In this document: one piece after another, positions 17,833-27,446 of the stretch
Layout: every line of letters starts with the position of its first letter
How positions within the stretch are numbered: position 1 is the stretch's first letter
NCBI RefSeq assembly: GCF_031846485.1
Contig: NZ_JAVRHQ010000017.1
Span: 26,175 to 90,174, forward strand
Origin: Autumnicola tepida
Lineage (GTDB): Bacteria > Bacteroidota > Bacteroidia > Flavobacteriales > Flavobacteriaceae
Direction: 5' to 3'
Length of the DNA stretch: 64,000 nt
Translations under genes and position numbers: made by a program
Notes under the pieces: generated by a model
The model's input: only the letters and a program-made list of their open reading frames with translations
The model's database searches: none
What the model was told of the DNA's origin: nothing

Positions 17833-18240
17833 TTATTCAGGTTTTACTGCCAGTACTATTTTATAACTGTTCCTGTTTGCTATATCCATTACATTTACCG
17901 CCTTTTCTATAGGCACTCCTTCTTCAGCCCTTAATATAATAGTAGGGTTTTCTTCTCCCGCCAGCCTGCTCATCAATGTACTTTCCAGTGCGCTCTGGCT
18001 TATTCTCTCTTCATTTATATAAAACTGAAGGTCTTTAGTGATACTTACCGCCAGGGTTTGCTTGTTGGTGGTTTTTCCTTTGGCCTTCGGAAGGATTAAA
18101 TCAAGTGCTTCCGGAGTAATAGCAGGGGAAGTCAGCATGAAAAAGATCAACAACAGAAACACAATGTCTGTCATTGAACTCATACTGAATTCCGGGCTTA
18201 TTTTATTTCTTCCTCTTAAGTTCATATTAAGCGGGTTCAT
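17833..18240 (-). CDS. exbD: Biopolymer transport protein ExbD
   Basis: 135 residues. N-terminal FSMSSMTDIVFLLLIFFMLTS holds the single membrane span with the functional Asp (MTDIVFLLL), followed by a periplasmic domain. With ExbB it forms the proton-driven motor that energises TonB. Its start overlaps the exbB stop by 14 bases, a sign of translational coupling. Confidence 0.92.
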   Translation of the reverse strand: MNPLNMNLRGRNKISPEFSMSSMTDIVFLLLIFFMLTSPAITPEALDLILPKAKGKTTNKQTLAVSITKDLQFYINEERISQSALESTLMSRLAGEENPTIILRAEEGVPIEKAVNVMDIANRNSYKIVLAVKPE

Positions 18241-18928
18241 TTAAAAGATCCAGGAAGTCCACGGCGGTCGCTTCCATCTGGTGCACCACCTTATCTGTCT
18301 TCACCACCAGGTGGTTATACCCAATATATGCAATAATCCCCACAACCAAACCGGCTACCGTGGTGGTCATCGCGGTGTAAATACCTTCTGCCAGGGCGCC
18401 CATTTGCGCCTGTCCGCTACTGGTGGCCAGTTCATGAAAGGCAATAACCATTCCTATAACGGTTCCCAGGAACCCAATCATTGGCGCGGCACCTGCTATA
18501 GTAGCAAGAATACTTACATTTTTCTCCAGTTTGTACACCTCCAGCCTGCCGGCATTCTCGATCGCAGTGTTGATATCCTCTAATGGACTTCCAATCCTGG
18601 AAATTCCTTTCTCTGTTAACCTTGCCACCGGAGAATCAGTTTGTGCACAGCGCATTTTGGCTGATTCAATATTTCCGTTAAGCACACTATCCTTTATCTG
18701 TAACATGAAATTCTTATCTACCTGGCTGGCAGATTTTATTGCGAAAAGCCTTTCAAAATAAATATAGACTGCAACAAACAGAAGAATAAAAAGAATAAAA
18801 ATTATAATCTGCCCTCCAATACCTCCGCTCATCATAAGCTCGAAAATAGAAAGGGTTTTTTCTTCTACTGCCGGTTCTGCCTCCTGCATTGCATTGGCGA
18901 CACCGTCCTGCTGAAAAAAGTATAGCAT
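18227..18928 (-). CDS. exbB: MotA/TolQ/ExbB proton channel protein
   Basis: 233 residues with three membrane regions: about 35-55 (IIIFILFILLFVAVYIYF), then the typical pair around LATIAGAAPMIGFLGTVIGMV and TAMTTTVAGLVVGIIAYIGY. The TolQ/ExbB signature GAAPMIGFLGTVIGMIxAF is intact. First gene of the exbB-exbD-tonB-folC operon. Confidence 0.92.
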   Translation of the reverse strand: MLYFFQQDGVANAMQEAEPAVEEKTLSIFELMMSGGIGGQIIIFILFILLFVAVYIYFERLFAIKSASQVDKNFMLQIKDSVLNGNIESAKMRCAQTDSPVARLTEKGISRIGSPLEDINTAIENAGRLEVYKLEKNVSILATIAGAAPMIGFLGTVIGMVIAFHELATSSGQAQMGALAEGIYTAMTTTVAGLVVGIIAYIGYNHLVVKTDKVVHQMEATAVDFLDLLNEPA

Positions 18929-18982
18929 ACTGTTTAATTAGGGGTTTTTAAAGTAACGTGACAAATTGCATTTAATTGTAGC

Positions 18983-19014
18983 CAAATTTAGTAAAATAAA
19001 GAGGAGGCTTTCAA
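18983..19014 (-). promoter_or_regulatory. Promoter of the exbB operon
   Basis: Minus strand: TTG at 19014-19012, 21 bases, then TAAATTTG at 18990-18983. It lies about 55 bases before the exbB start. Spacing is slightly long but within the range accepted for Bacteroidota. Confidence 0.5.
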
Positions 19015-19064
19015 CAAATTACTACCTGCTGCTAATAATAATTGTCAACAGGACATTATTAAGA

Positions 19065-20291
19065 TTATATAAGTTGTTTAAGGGCTACTTCAAAGGCACT
19101 TTTGCTAATATTGGTCCTGCTGCTGTTATTATCAAAAGAATTCTGGATGGCATTTTTTATGGTGATGGAAGTATCATTGAAAATTGCTTCATCGGTCATT
19201 TGCACCCTTCTTTCCATAAAATAGGCGAAAACACGCGCCATTCCGCAGTTTGAGATAAAATCGGGGATTAGGCTTACGCGCTCATCGGTATATTCCATAA
19301 TTGGGCCGAAAAATATCTCCTTATCGGCAAACGGAACATTGGCGCCACAGGAAATAACTTCCAGCCTGGAATCGATCATTTTCGTGATTTGCTCTTTAGT
19401 GACCAACCTGGAAGCGGCACATGGCGCGAAAATTTCAGCTTGCAGGCTCCAGATCTTTTTATTGATTTCTTCAAAAGGGATCATATCGGGATGCCGAAGG
19501 ACATTCCCATCTTTATTAAGAAACATTTCTTTAATTTCCTCAAAGCTGAAGCCTTCTTCATTTATTAATCCTCCCGCACGGTCAATGATTCCAACAACTT
19601 TCGCTCCTTTTTGCGCCAGGTAATATGCCGCGGCAGACCCCACGTTTCCAAAGCCCTGAACAATAGCTTTCTTTCCCGTAATATTACCTCCGTAAATTTC
19701 ATAAAAATGGTGAACAGCTTCAGCCACACCAAACCCGGTAATCATATCGGCAACGGTGTATTTACGGCTAACATCGGGAGAATAAGCGGTATTTTCCAGA
19801 ACTTTTATTACGCCCTGTCTTAATTGACCAATCCGGTTAATCTTATCTGCTTCCGAAGGCTGAAAATGACCGTTAAAAACACCTTCCTGCGGGTGCCATA
19901 CGCCACAATCTTCAGTTATTGGAATAACTTCATTAATTTCATCTACATTTAAATCTCCGCCGGTGCCATAATAGCTTTTCAGCAAAGGAGAAACCGCTTT
20001 GTACCAGCGCTCCAAAACTCCTTTTTTTCGAGGATCTTTCGGATCAAAATTGATCCCGGATTTAGCCCCGCCAATTGCAGGACCAGAAACGGTAAATTTC
20101 ACCTCCATAGTTTTAGCCAAAGACAGCACCTCATTCATATCCAGCCCCGGGCGCATCCTGGTTCCACCTCCCGCGGCACCGCCCCTAAGTGAGTTAATAA
20201 CCGTCCAGCCTTCTGCCTCGGTTTCAGGATCTTTCCAGTTAAAAACAATTTCGGGTTCTTTATTCTGATATAAATTAAGCAGATCTTTCAT
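19065..20291 (-). CDS. Glu/Leu/Phe/Val dehydrogenase
   Basis: 408 residues, cytoplasmic. Oxidative deamination of an amino acid to its keto acid with NAD(P). N-terminal catalytic domain: GGAAGGGTRMRPG and KFTVSGPAIGGAKSGINFDP (catalytic Lys), then GTGGDLNVDE; C-terminal Rossmann domain: GFGNVGSAAAYYLAQKGAKVVGI. The spacing and FAPCAASRLVT, in place of the longer glutamate-dehydrogenase signature, fit the leucine/branched-chain branch about as well as the glutamate branch, so I do not fix the substrate. Single gene with its own -7 element upstream. Confidence 0.88.
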   Translation of the reverse strand: MKDLLNLYQNKEPEIVFNWKDPETEAEGWTVINSLRGGAAGGGTRMRPGLDMNEVLSLAKTMEVKFTVSGPAIGGAKSGINFDPKDPRKKGVLERWYKAVSPLLKSYYGTGGDLNVDEINEVIPITEDCGVWHPQEGVFNGHFQPSEADKINRIGQLRQGVIKVLENTAYSPDVSRKYTVADMITGFGVAEAVHHFYEIYGGNITGKKAIVQGFGNVGSAAAYYLAQKGAKVVGIIDRAGGLINEEGFSFEEIKEMFLNKDGNVLRHPDMIPFEEINKKIWSLQAEIFAPCAASRLVTKEQITKMIDSRLEVISCGANVPFADKEIFFGPIMEYTDERVSLIPDFISNCGMARVFAYFMERRVQMTDEAIFNDTSITIKNAIQNSFDNNSSRTNISKSAFEVALKQLI

Positions 20292-20341
20292 TATTTGTAT
20301 TTATCAATTATTTGTTTCAGTTTTAGGGCGAAACAGCAGGG

Positions 20342-20349
20342 CAAATATA
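20342..20349 (-). promoter_or_regulatory. -7 promoter element of the amino-acid dehydrogenase gene
   Basis: TATATTTG on the minus strand, 50 bases before the start codon, followed by a GC-rich stretch (CCCTGC). No clear TTTG at -33. Confidence 0.5.
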
Positions 20350-20389
20350 AAAAACTCCAAAATGGGCGTTCATAAATCTATCTTATATT

Positions 20390-21454
20390 TCAGGGATTAA
20401 AAATCACGCCGGAACTATGGTCTTTTTCGGCCCCGGTGACCGATTTAAGGATATTGTTTTCTCCTCTCAGCTTCAGCGCGCCCAAAAAGGCAAAAATCAG
20501 TGCTTCTTTAAAATTGATAAGTTCTGCGGAAGGAAGTACAAATTGGGCAGAAGATTTTTTTCCCAATTCAGTTATAAGGAAATCATTAAAAGCACCGCCG
20601 CCGGTTACCAGCACTTTTACTTCGGAAGAATTTTCCACTTCTTCTGAAATTTGAAAAGCGATATGTTTAATATAGGTATGAAGAACATCAGGAATGTTTT
20701 CTTCATATTGAGAAATTAACGGAAGAATTTCCCGGTTCACCCATTCTATTCCCAAAGATTTTGGAGGCTTTTCAATATAAAACCTCATAGAATTCAGCTT
20801 TCCATACAATTCTTCAATAATTTTCCCTGAAGCTGCTATTTTTCCGCCTTCGTCATATTCCAAACCAAGTTTATGGGCGTAATAATTAAGGACAGTGTTC
20901 ACCGCGCAAATATCATAGGCGATCCTCCGGTTTTTTTCTTCCGTAGAAATATTGGCAAAACCACCCAGGTTCAGGCAATAATCATATTCCGAAAAAAGCA
21001 ATTTATCACCAATGGCAACCAGCGGCGCACCCTGCCCCCCAAGTTGCACATCCTGAACCCGAAAGTCACAAACCACTTTTTGCCCGGTGATCTTAGCCAG
21101 CTCTTTTAAATTGCCAATTTGAAGGGTGTACTTATTTTGCGGCTCATGTTTAACCGTATGGCCATGACTACAAATCGCGTCCAGGCCATGAAGCCCGTTT
21201 TCATCAATAAACTGCTTCAGGACATTTCCTAAATAACGGGTGTACTCAAAATTCAGGTGCTGTAGCTCCTGCTCGTCCATATTAACCGCAGAACTCAGTT
21301 TTTTCTTCCAGAATTCATCATAAGGAATCGTTGTGCCGTGTAATATTTTATAACTTGTTCCTGAATTAAAATGAAACCGGGCCTCAATAATGTCTATTCC
21401 GTCCAAAGAAGTGCCCGACATGACCCCAAGAAGTTGATATTGCTTTTTTTCCAT
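20390..21454 (-). CDS. anmK: Anhydro-N-acetylmuramic acid kinase
   Basis: 354 residues from the Met at 21454 (MEKKQYQLLGVMSGTSLDGIDI). The open frame extends 21 codons further upstream, but that part is unrelated to the family and overlaps the divergent promoter region. AnmK phosphorylates anhydro-MurNAc with hydration of the anhydro bond, a step in cell-wall recycling. Motifs: GVMSGTSLDGID (ATP-binding), CSHGHTVKH, FANIS and the VTGGGAFNDFLI phosphate-binding loop. Divergent from the acyl-CoA dehydrogenase gene. Confidence 0.93.
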   Translation of the reverse strand: MEKKQYQLLGVMSGTSLDGIDIIEARFHFNSGTSYKILHGTTIPYDEFWKKKLSSAVNMDEQELQHLNFEYTRYLGNVLKQFIDENGLHGLDAICSHGHTVKHEPQNKYTLQIGNLKELAKITGQKVVCDFRVQDVQLGGQGAPLVAIGDKLLFSEYDYCLNLGGFANISTEEKNRRIAYDICAVNTVLNYYAHKLGLEYDEGGKIAASGKIIEELYGKLNSMRFYIEKPPKSLGIEWVNREILPLISQYEENIPDVLHTYIKHIAFQISEEVENSSEVKVLVTGGGAFNDFLITELGKKSSAQFVLPSAELINFKEALIFAFLGALKLRGENNILKSVTGAEKDHSSGVIFNP

Positions 21455-21477
21455 ATTCGTAAAATTAGTCAATAGCG

Positions 21478-21509
21478 ATTGAAAAATAAGTATCAAAAAG
21501 TTATCTTTG
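21478..21509 (+). promoter_or_regulatory. Promoter of the acyl-CoA dehydrogenase gene
   Basis: ATTG ending at 21481, 20 bases, then TATCTTTG at 21502-21509, 35 bases before the ATG at 21545. Good match to the Bacteroidota consensus. Confidence 0.65.
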
Positions 21510-21544
21510 GACGGCAAAAATGATTTTTCGCAAAAAATTTATAT

Positions 21545-22687
21545 ATGGATTTTAAACTTACAGAAGAACATATTATGATTCGGGACGCTGCCCGGGATTT
21601 CGCCAAAAGCGAATTACTGCCGGGAGTGATTGAAAGAGATGAAAAGCAGGAATTCCCTAAAGAACAGGTAAAGAAGATGGGCGAACTCGGCTTCCTGGGA
21701 ATGATGGCTTCTCCTGAATATGGCGGTGGCGGTATGGACACTGTATCCTATGTTCTGGCCATGGAAGAAATTTCAAAAATAGACGCTTCCGCTTCTGTGG
21801 TAATGTCTGTAAACAATTCGCTGGTATGCTGGGGACTGGAAACTTTTGGCTCTGCGGAACAAAAACAAAAATATCTTTCCAAACTCACTACCGGGGAAGC
21901 GCTTGGCGCTTTTTGTCTTTCGGAACCGGAAGCCGGGAGCGATGCTACTTCCCAAAAAACAACTGCAATAGACCAAGGCGACCATTATATCTTAAACGGC
22001 ACCAAAAACTGGATTACCAATGGGAATTCTGCCGACTTTTATATTGTAATTGCCCAGACACACCGGGAGAAAAAGCATAAAGGAATCAATGCCTTTATTG
22101 TGGAAAAAGACTGGGAAGGATTTGAAGTAGGTCCAAAAGAAAACAAACTGGGAATAAGAGGAAGCGATACACATTCTTTGAATTTTAACGATGTAAAAGT
22201 TCCAAAAGAAAACAGGATTGGGGAAGATGGTTTTGGCTTTAAATTCGCCATGAAAACCCTTTCTGGAGGAAGAATTGGTATCGCCGCCCAGGCATTGGGG
22301 ATTGCATCGGGAGCTTACGAACTGGCGAAAAATTATTCCAAACAAAGGAAGGCCTTTGGTACCGAAATCTGCAATCACCAGGCAATCGCTTTTAAACTTG
22401 CCGATATGCACACCAATATTGAAGCCGCCCGGCATTTGGTAATGAAAGCGGCCTGGGACAAGGATAATGGCAATAATTACGACCTCTCTGGCGCGATGGC
22501 AAAATTATTCGCTTCAAAAACCGCTATGGAGGTAACGGTAGAAGCTGTGCAGGTGCACGGCGGAAATGGTTATGTAAAAGAATATCATGTGGAAAGGCTA
22601 ATGAGGGACGCCAAAATTACCCAGATTTATGAAGGCACATCCGAAATTCAGAAGATTGTGATTTCCAGAAGCGTACTGCACGATTAA
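21545..22687 (+). CDS. Acyl-CoA dehydrogenase (short-chain type)
   Basis: 380 residues, the standard length. Catalyses the first, FAD-dependent step of fatty-acid beta-oxidation. CLSEPEAGSDATS is the first family signature, NGTKNWITNG the FAD/substrate loop, and the catalytic base is Glu363 in QIYEGTSEIQKIVI. AVQVHGGNGYVKEYHVERLMRDAK is the C-terminal signature. Close to butyryl-CoA dehydrogenases. Single gene bounded by its own promoter and a strong terminator. Confidence 0.94.
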   Translation: MDFKLTEEHIMIRDAARDFAKSELLPGVIERDEKQEFPKEQVKKMGELGFLGMMASPEYGGGGMDTVSYVLAMEEISKIDASASVVMSVNNSLVCWGLETFGSAEQKQKYLSKLTTGEALGAFCLSEPEAGSDATSQKTTAIDQGDHYILNGTKNWITNGNSADFYIVIAQTHREKKHKGINAFIVEKDWEGFEVGPKENKLGIRGSDTHSLNFNDVKVPKENRIGEDGFGFKFAMKTLSGGRIGIAAQALGIASGAYELAKNYSKQRKAFGTEICNHQAIAFKLADMHTNIEAARHLVMKAAWDKDNGNNYDLSGAMAKLFASKTAMEVTVEAVQVHGGNGYVKEYHVERLMRDAKITQIYEGTSEIQKIVISRSVLHD

Positions 22688-22713
22688 GAACACACCACAC
22701 CTCTCATTATCCT

Positions 22714-22741
22714 CAAAACCCCCGAAAATCCGGGGGTTTTG
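22714..22741 (+). terminator. Terminator after the acyl-CoA dehydrogenase gene
   Basis: Perfect 11-bp arms CAAAACCCCCG and CGGGGGTTTTG around AAAAT, 26 bases after the stop. Being A/T-flanked on both sides it could also stop the opposite strand. Confidence 0.9.
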
Positions 22742-22867
22742 ATTTATGAAAGCATTTAATTAAAATTAAGAATATAATAACAGAAAGAGCTTTGGATTAT
22801 AGAATTGTTATTAATTTCTAATTTTATTCCTTTTTATAGATTTCTTCTTTTGTTTTACCTACTTCTC

Positions 22868-22898
22868 TTTATTTTCTTTACGAAAAAAGATATTTTTG
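22868..22898 (+). promoter_or_regulatory. Promoter of the gltBD operon
   Basis: TTTA at 22868-22871, 19 bases, TATTTTTG at 22891-22898; the ATG of gltB follows 26 bases later. One mismatch in the -33 element. Confidence 0.6.
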
Positions 22899-22910
22899 TA
22901 GTAATAATTT

Positions 22911-22917
22911 AAGGAGG
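22911..22917 (+). promoter_or_regulatory. Strong Shine-Dalgarno site before gltB
   Basis: AAGGAGG ends 6 bases before the gltB ATG at 22924, a full anti-SD match with ideal spacing. Flavobacteria seldom use SD sites, and I saw no comparable one before the other starts I checked here. It also fixes the gltB start. Confidence 0.75.
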
Positions 22918-22923
22918 ACGGAT

Positions 22924-25900
22924 ATGACACCAAAACAACAGGGGCTTTATTCCCCAGAGTTCGAGCGCGATAATTGCGGAGCAGGATTTATATGTAATTT
23001 AAAAGGAAAACGCACCAACGATATTATACACAAAGCCCTTGATATTCTCATCAGGCTGGAACATCGCGGTGCCGTTAGCGCAGACGGAAAAACCGGTGAT
23101 GGCGCAGGCATCCTTATTGAAATTCCCCATGACTTCTTTAAAAAGGTTTGTGATTTTGATATTCCCGAATTCAAGTCTTACGCTGTGGGAATGACCTTTC
23201 TTCCGGGATCTGCAAACCAGGCGAGAATTTGCCGTGAAATTTTTGAAAAGGAAATTACAAGGCAGGGATTGAATATTCTTGGCTGGAGAAAAGTCCCGGT
23301 AGACAAAAGCTGCCTGGGTAGCATTGCTGCCCTTTCTGAACCAACAGTAGAACAGGTTTTTATTGGAAAGGGAGAAGAACTTTCTGAAGAACTTTTTAAT
23401 GCCAAACTTTTTGCTGCCAGGAAAATAACCGAGCATAAAATCTATAAATCAGAACTCGCAGAGGCGGAATATTTCTATGTTTCCAGCCTTTCCACAAACA
23501 CCATTATTTACAAGGGGCTTTTGATGCCGCAGGACATTAATACCTATTATCAGGATTTAAATGATCCAGACCTGGTAACAAAACTTGCCCTGGTACACCA
23601 GCGTTTTTCCACCAACACTTTTCCAACATGGGATTTGGCACAGCCATTCCGGTATATGTGCCACAACGGGGAGATAAACACCCTTAGAGGGAATTTAAGC
23701 CGGATGAAAGCCCGGGAGGAATTGTTTGAAAGTGAAAAATTTGGTGATGACCTAAAAGAGATCACTCCCGTTGTACTGGAGGGAAAATCAGATTCTGCTT
23801 CTATGGACATGGTGCTGGAATTGCTTTTGCAAACAGGAAGATCCCTGCCGGAAGCCATTATGATGATGGTGCCGGAAGCCTGGGAAAAAAATCCTTCCAT
23901 GACTGAAGATAAGCGGGCATTTTACGAATACAATGCCTGTATAATGGAGCCATGGGACGGCCCGGCCTCCATCCCGTTTACCGATGGAAATTATATCGGG
24001 GCATTGCTGGACAGGAACGGTTTACGGCCTTCCCGCTATACCGTGACCAAAGATGGCTACGTAATAATGTCTTCTGAAACTGGGGTGATAGACATTAAAC
24101 CTGAAAATGTAGAATTACACGGGCGCCTTGAACCGGGAAGAATGTTCCTGGTAGATATGAATGAGGGGCGGATTATTGGGGATGAAGAAGTGAAAACGGA
24201 AATTGTTTCCAAGCTTCCATATAGAAAATGGCTGGATGAAAATCTCTTGCCTTTAGCCGAAGTACCTTATACCGGCAATAAAACTCCCGTAGAGAAAGAA
24301 GATTTCCTTACCCGTCAAAAATTGTTCGGGTACACGATTGAAGATATTAAAACCATCATCACCCCAATGGCCTTGGGCGGCAAGGAAGCTATTGGCTCTA
24401 TGGGCGCCGATATTCCACTGGCCGTGCTTTCAGATAAACCACAGCTTTTATTTAACTATTTTAAGCAATTATTCGCGCAGGTAACTAATCCGCCACTGGA
24501 CGGGATCCGGGAAGAAATCGTAACAGATATCAGCCTTGCCATTGGTGCCGACCGGAATATTTTTGACGTCCTTCCGGAAAACTGTAAAAAACTCAGAATT
24601 CAAAATCCGGTGATTTCCAACGAAGACCTGGATAAGATAAAATATATAGACCATCCCGATTTCGCGGCTACTTCAATTTCAATTTTATATGAAGCTGAAA
24701 AAGGCCTTAACGGGCTTGAAGCAAGGCTTGATGAAATTGTACTGGAAATAAAAAGGGCTGTGGATAATGGCTGTAATGCGATTATTCTTTCAGATAGGAA
24801 TGTGTCGTCCAAACTCGCGCCAATTCCATCACTTCTGGCCTGTTCATTTGTGCATCACCGTCTTAAAAAACATCACAGAAGGTCAAGTTTCGGGATTATA
24901 ATCGAATCTGCCGAACCTCGTGAGCCGCATCATTTCGCGCTGTTGTTTGGTTATGGTGCAAGTGCCATTAATCCGTACATGGTAAATGAAATCATCTACA
25001 AGCTGGCAGAATCAAAAGATATAGAAACAGAAGACCCCGAGGTTGCCGTTCAGAATTTTAATAAAGCCATTGGAAAAGGTATTGTTAAGATCATGAACAA
25101 AATCGGGATTTCCACCCTGCATTCTTACCGTGGTTCCCAAATCTTTGAAATTCTTGGGCTAAACCGCAAGTTTGTAGATAAATATTTCACCAATACACCC
25201 ACAAGGATTGAGGGTATTGGGCTTTATGAAATTGAAAAAGAAATCCAGAAGCGTTTCGACAGCGCCTTCAATCCACCGGAAACCGATGAAGGACTGGATC
25301 TTGACATTGGTGGAGACTACAGGTGGCGAAGAAATGGAGAAAGACATATGTTTAACCCTGCCAGTGTTGCCAAACTGCAGCAGGCAGTAAAACAAAATAA
25401 TCCAAAAAGTTATGAGGAGTATGCTGCTATTATTAACGAGCAGTCCAAAAACCTGATGACGCTTAGGGGAATGTTTAAATTCCGCGATTTGAATCCTGTT
25501 CCTTTAGATGAAGTGGAGCCCTGGACAGAAATCGTAAAAAGGTTTAAAACCGGTGCGATGTCTTTTGGTTCCATTAGTAAAGAAGCACATGAAAACCTGG
25601 CGATCGCCATGAACCGGATGAAGGGAAAAAGCAATTCCGGAGAAGGTGGCGAAGACGCAAATAGGTTCAACAAAGATTTAGATGGGAACTGGAGAAACAG
25701 TGCCATTAAGCAGGTAGCTTCAGGACGGTTTGGAGTTTCCATTAATTATTTGAGCAGCGCACAGGAAATTCAGATCAAAATGGCCCAGGGTGCAAAACCC
25801 GGGGAAGGTGGGCAATTGCCGGGCCCAAAAGTAAATCCCGATATTGCCAAAACCAGAAATTCCACACCTTATGTGGGCTTAATCTCCCCTCCTCCTCACC

Positions 25901-27444
25901 ATGATATTTACTCTATTGAGGATTTGGCGCAGCTAATTTTCGACTTAAAGAATGCCAACCGGGAAGCCCGGATCAACGTAAAACTGGTTTCCAAAGTGGG
26001 AGTAGGTACTATTGCCGCCGGTGTTGCCAAAGCAAAAGCAGATGTGGTGTTAATCTCTGGTTACGATGGCGGAACAGGAGCTTCCCCCCTTACTTCCCTG
26101 CGACATGCAGGTTTGCCATGGGAACTTGGAATTGCCGAGGCACAACAAACCCTTCTGCTTAACAATTTGCGGAACAGGATTGTGGTGGAAGCCGATGGCC
26201 AGTTGAAAACAGGCCGGGATGTTGCCATTGCCTGTTTACTGGGAGCCGAAGAATTTGGTTTCTCCACTGCGCCGCTTGTGGCTACAGGATGTATTATGAT
26301 GCGTGCCTGCCACCTTAATACCTGCCCGGTGGGAATTGCCACCCAGGATCCGGAGTTAAGGAAGAACTTTAAAGGCACTCCTGAAAATGTGATCAATTTC
26401 ATGTATTTCGTTGCCCAGGAATTACGGCAGATCATGGCCGATCTTGGCTTCAGGACAGTAAATGAAATGGTAGGACAAAGCCAGAAACTGGACATGAACA
26501 AAGCCATTCAGCATTACAAGGCCCAGGGGATAGATTTATCGAATATCCTTTACAAGCCAAAAATTGATCCGGACATGCCGCTTTACTGCACGCAAAAGCA
26601 GGATCACAACCTGGAAAATGTACTGGATTTCGAAATTTTAAGAAAAGCACACCCGGCAATCTACAGAAAAGAAAAGATGAGCCTGGATTTTTCCATCAGC
26701 AATATTAACCGTACCACGGGAGCGATATTGAGTAATGAGATCTCTAAGATCCATGGGGAGAGCGGACTTCCACCAAATACCCTCAATATAAATTTTGTGG
26801 GATCGGCAGGACAGAGTTTTGGAGCCTTTGCAACCCGTGGCCTTACCCTGAATGTGATTGGAAACACCAATGATTACTTCGGAAAAGGACTTTCAGGCGC
26901 AACGCTTACCGTAAGGAAACCGGCAGAAGCCACCTTTAAATCTAATGAAAATGTGATTATTGGTAATGTCGCTTTATATGGTGCCATTGCCGGGGAGGCC
27001 TATGTAAATGGTATCGGCGGGGAACGCTTTTGTGTAAGGAATTCCGGGGCCAAAGCCGTGATTGAAGGAATTGGCGACCATGGTTGTGAATATATGACAG
27101 GGGGAGTAGCCGTTATTCTTGGTAGGATAGGCCGGAATTTTGCCGCGGGAATGAGTGGTGGAATCGCGTATATCTATGATCCCGAAAACAACCAGGATTC
27201 CAATAACTTCAATATGGAAATGATCGGGCTGGAGCACCCTTCCGAAGAAAACCAGGAAGAGCTGCTTGGCCTTATAGAAAATCACTATCGCTATACCGAA
27301 AGTGATGTTGCCAAAGAAATCCTGGACAACTGGGAAGAAAATAAAAATAAATTTATAAAAGTGATGCCGGTGGAATACAAGAAGGCATTACAGAAAATTG
27401 AAGAAGAAAAGATGCAGAACGAAAGAGAACTTAAAACAGCTTAA
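22924..27444 (+). CDS. gltB: Glutamate synthase large subunit
   Basis: 1506 residues, full length. Converts glutamine and 2-oxoglutarate to two glutamates. The class II amidotransferase domain begins at Cys18 (RDNCGAGF), so a 17-residue propeptide must be removed. Then come the central domain, the FMN domain (GEGGEDANRF, KPGEGGQLPGPKV) and the iron-sulphur ligands CIMMRACHLNTC in the Cx5Cx4C pattern, followed by the C-terminal GXGXG beta-helix (GNVALYGAIAGEAYVNG). Co-transcribed with gltD, 2 bases apart. Strong SD site at its start. Confidence 0.97.
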   Translation: MTPKQQGLYSPEFERDNCGAGFICNLKGKRTNDIIHKALDILIRLEHRGAVSADGKTGDGAGILIEIPHDFFKKVCDFDIPEFKSYAVGMTFLPGSANQARICREIFEKEITRQGLNILGWRKVPVDKSCLGSIAALSEPTVEQVFIGKGEELSEELFNAKLFAARKITEHKIYKSELAEAEYFYVSSLSTNTIIYKGLLMPQDINTYYQDLNDPDLVTKLALVHQRFSTNTFPTWDLAQPFRYMCHNGEINTLRGNLSRMKAREELFESEKFGDDLKEITPVVLEGKSDSASMDMVLELLLQTGRSLPEAIMMMVPEAWEKNPSMTEDKRAFYEYNACIMEPWDGPASIPFTDGNYIGALLDRNGLRPSRYTVTKDGYVIMSSETGVIDIKPENVELHGRLEPGRMFLVDMNEGRIIGDEEVKTEIVSKLPYRKWLDENLLPLAEVPYTGNKTPVEKEDFLTRQKLFGYTIEDIKTIITPMALGGKEAIGSMGADIPLAVLSDKPQLLFNYFKQLFAQVTNPPLDGIREEIVTDISLAIGADRNIFDVLPENCKKLRIQNPVISNEDLDKIKYIDHPDFAATSISILYEAEKGLNGLEARLDEIVLEIKRAVDNGCNAIILSDRNVSSKLAPIPSLLACSFVHHRLKKHHRRSSFGIIIESAEPREPHHFALLFGYGASAINPYMVNEIIYKLAESKDIETEDPEVAVQNFNKAIGKGIVKIMNKIGISTLHSYRGSQIFEILGLNRKFVDKYFTNTPTRIEGIGLYEIEKEIQKRFDSAFNPPETDEGLDLDIGGDYRWRRNGERHMFNPASVAKLQQAVKQNNPKSYEEYAAIINEQSKNLMTLRGMFKFRDLNPVPLDEVEPWTEIVKRFKTGAMSFGSISKEAHENLAIAMNRMKGKSNSGEGGEDANRFNKDLDGNWRNSAIKQVASGRFGVSINYLSSAQEIQIKMAQGAKPGEGGQLPGPKVNPDIAKTRNSTPYVGLISPPPHHDIYSIEDLAQLIFDLKNANREARINVKLVSKVGVGTIAAGVAKAKADVVLISGYDGGTGASPLTSLRHAGLPWELGIAEAQQTLLLNNLRNRIVVEADGQLKTGRDVAIACLLGAEEFGFSTAPLVATGCIMMRACHLNTCPVGIATQDPELRKNFKGTPENVINFMYFVAQELRQIMADLGFRTVNEMVGQSQKLDMNKAIQHYKAQGIDLSNILYKPKIDPDMPLYCTQKQDHNLENVLDFEILRKAHPAIYRKEKMSLDFSISNINRTTGAILSNEISKIHGESGLPPNTLNINFVGSAGQSFGAFATRGLTLNVIGNTNDYFGKGLSGATLTVRKPAEATFKSNENVIIGNVALYGAIAGEAYVNGIGGERFCVRNSGAKAVIEGIGDHGCEYMTGGVAVILGRIGRNFAAGMSGGIAYIYDPENNQDSNNFNMEMIGLEHPSEENQEELLGLIENHYRYTESDVAKEILDNWEENKNKFIKVMPVEYKKALQKIEEEKMQNERELKTA

Positions 27445-27446
27445 GC

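Noticed and set aside
21455..21517. 21-codon N-terminal extension of AnmK
   Set aside because: Not homologous to the family and covers the divergent promoter; the Met at 21454 fits the usual MSGTSLDG spacing.
22700..22923. Riboswitch or RNA leader before gltB
   Set aside because: Only the terminator of the preceding gene and the promoter are visible; no conserved aptamer or antiterminator fold recognised.
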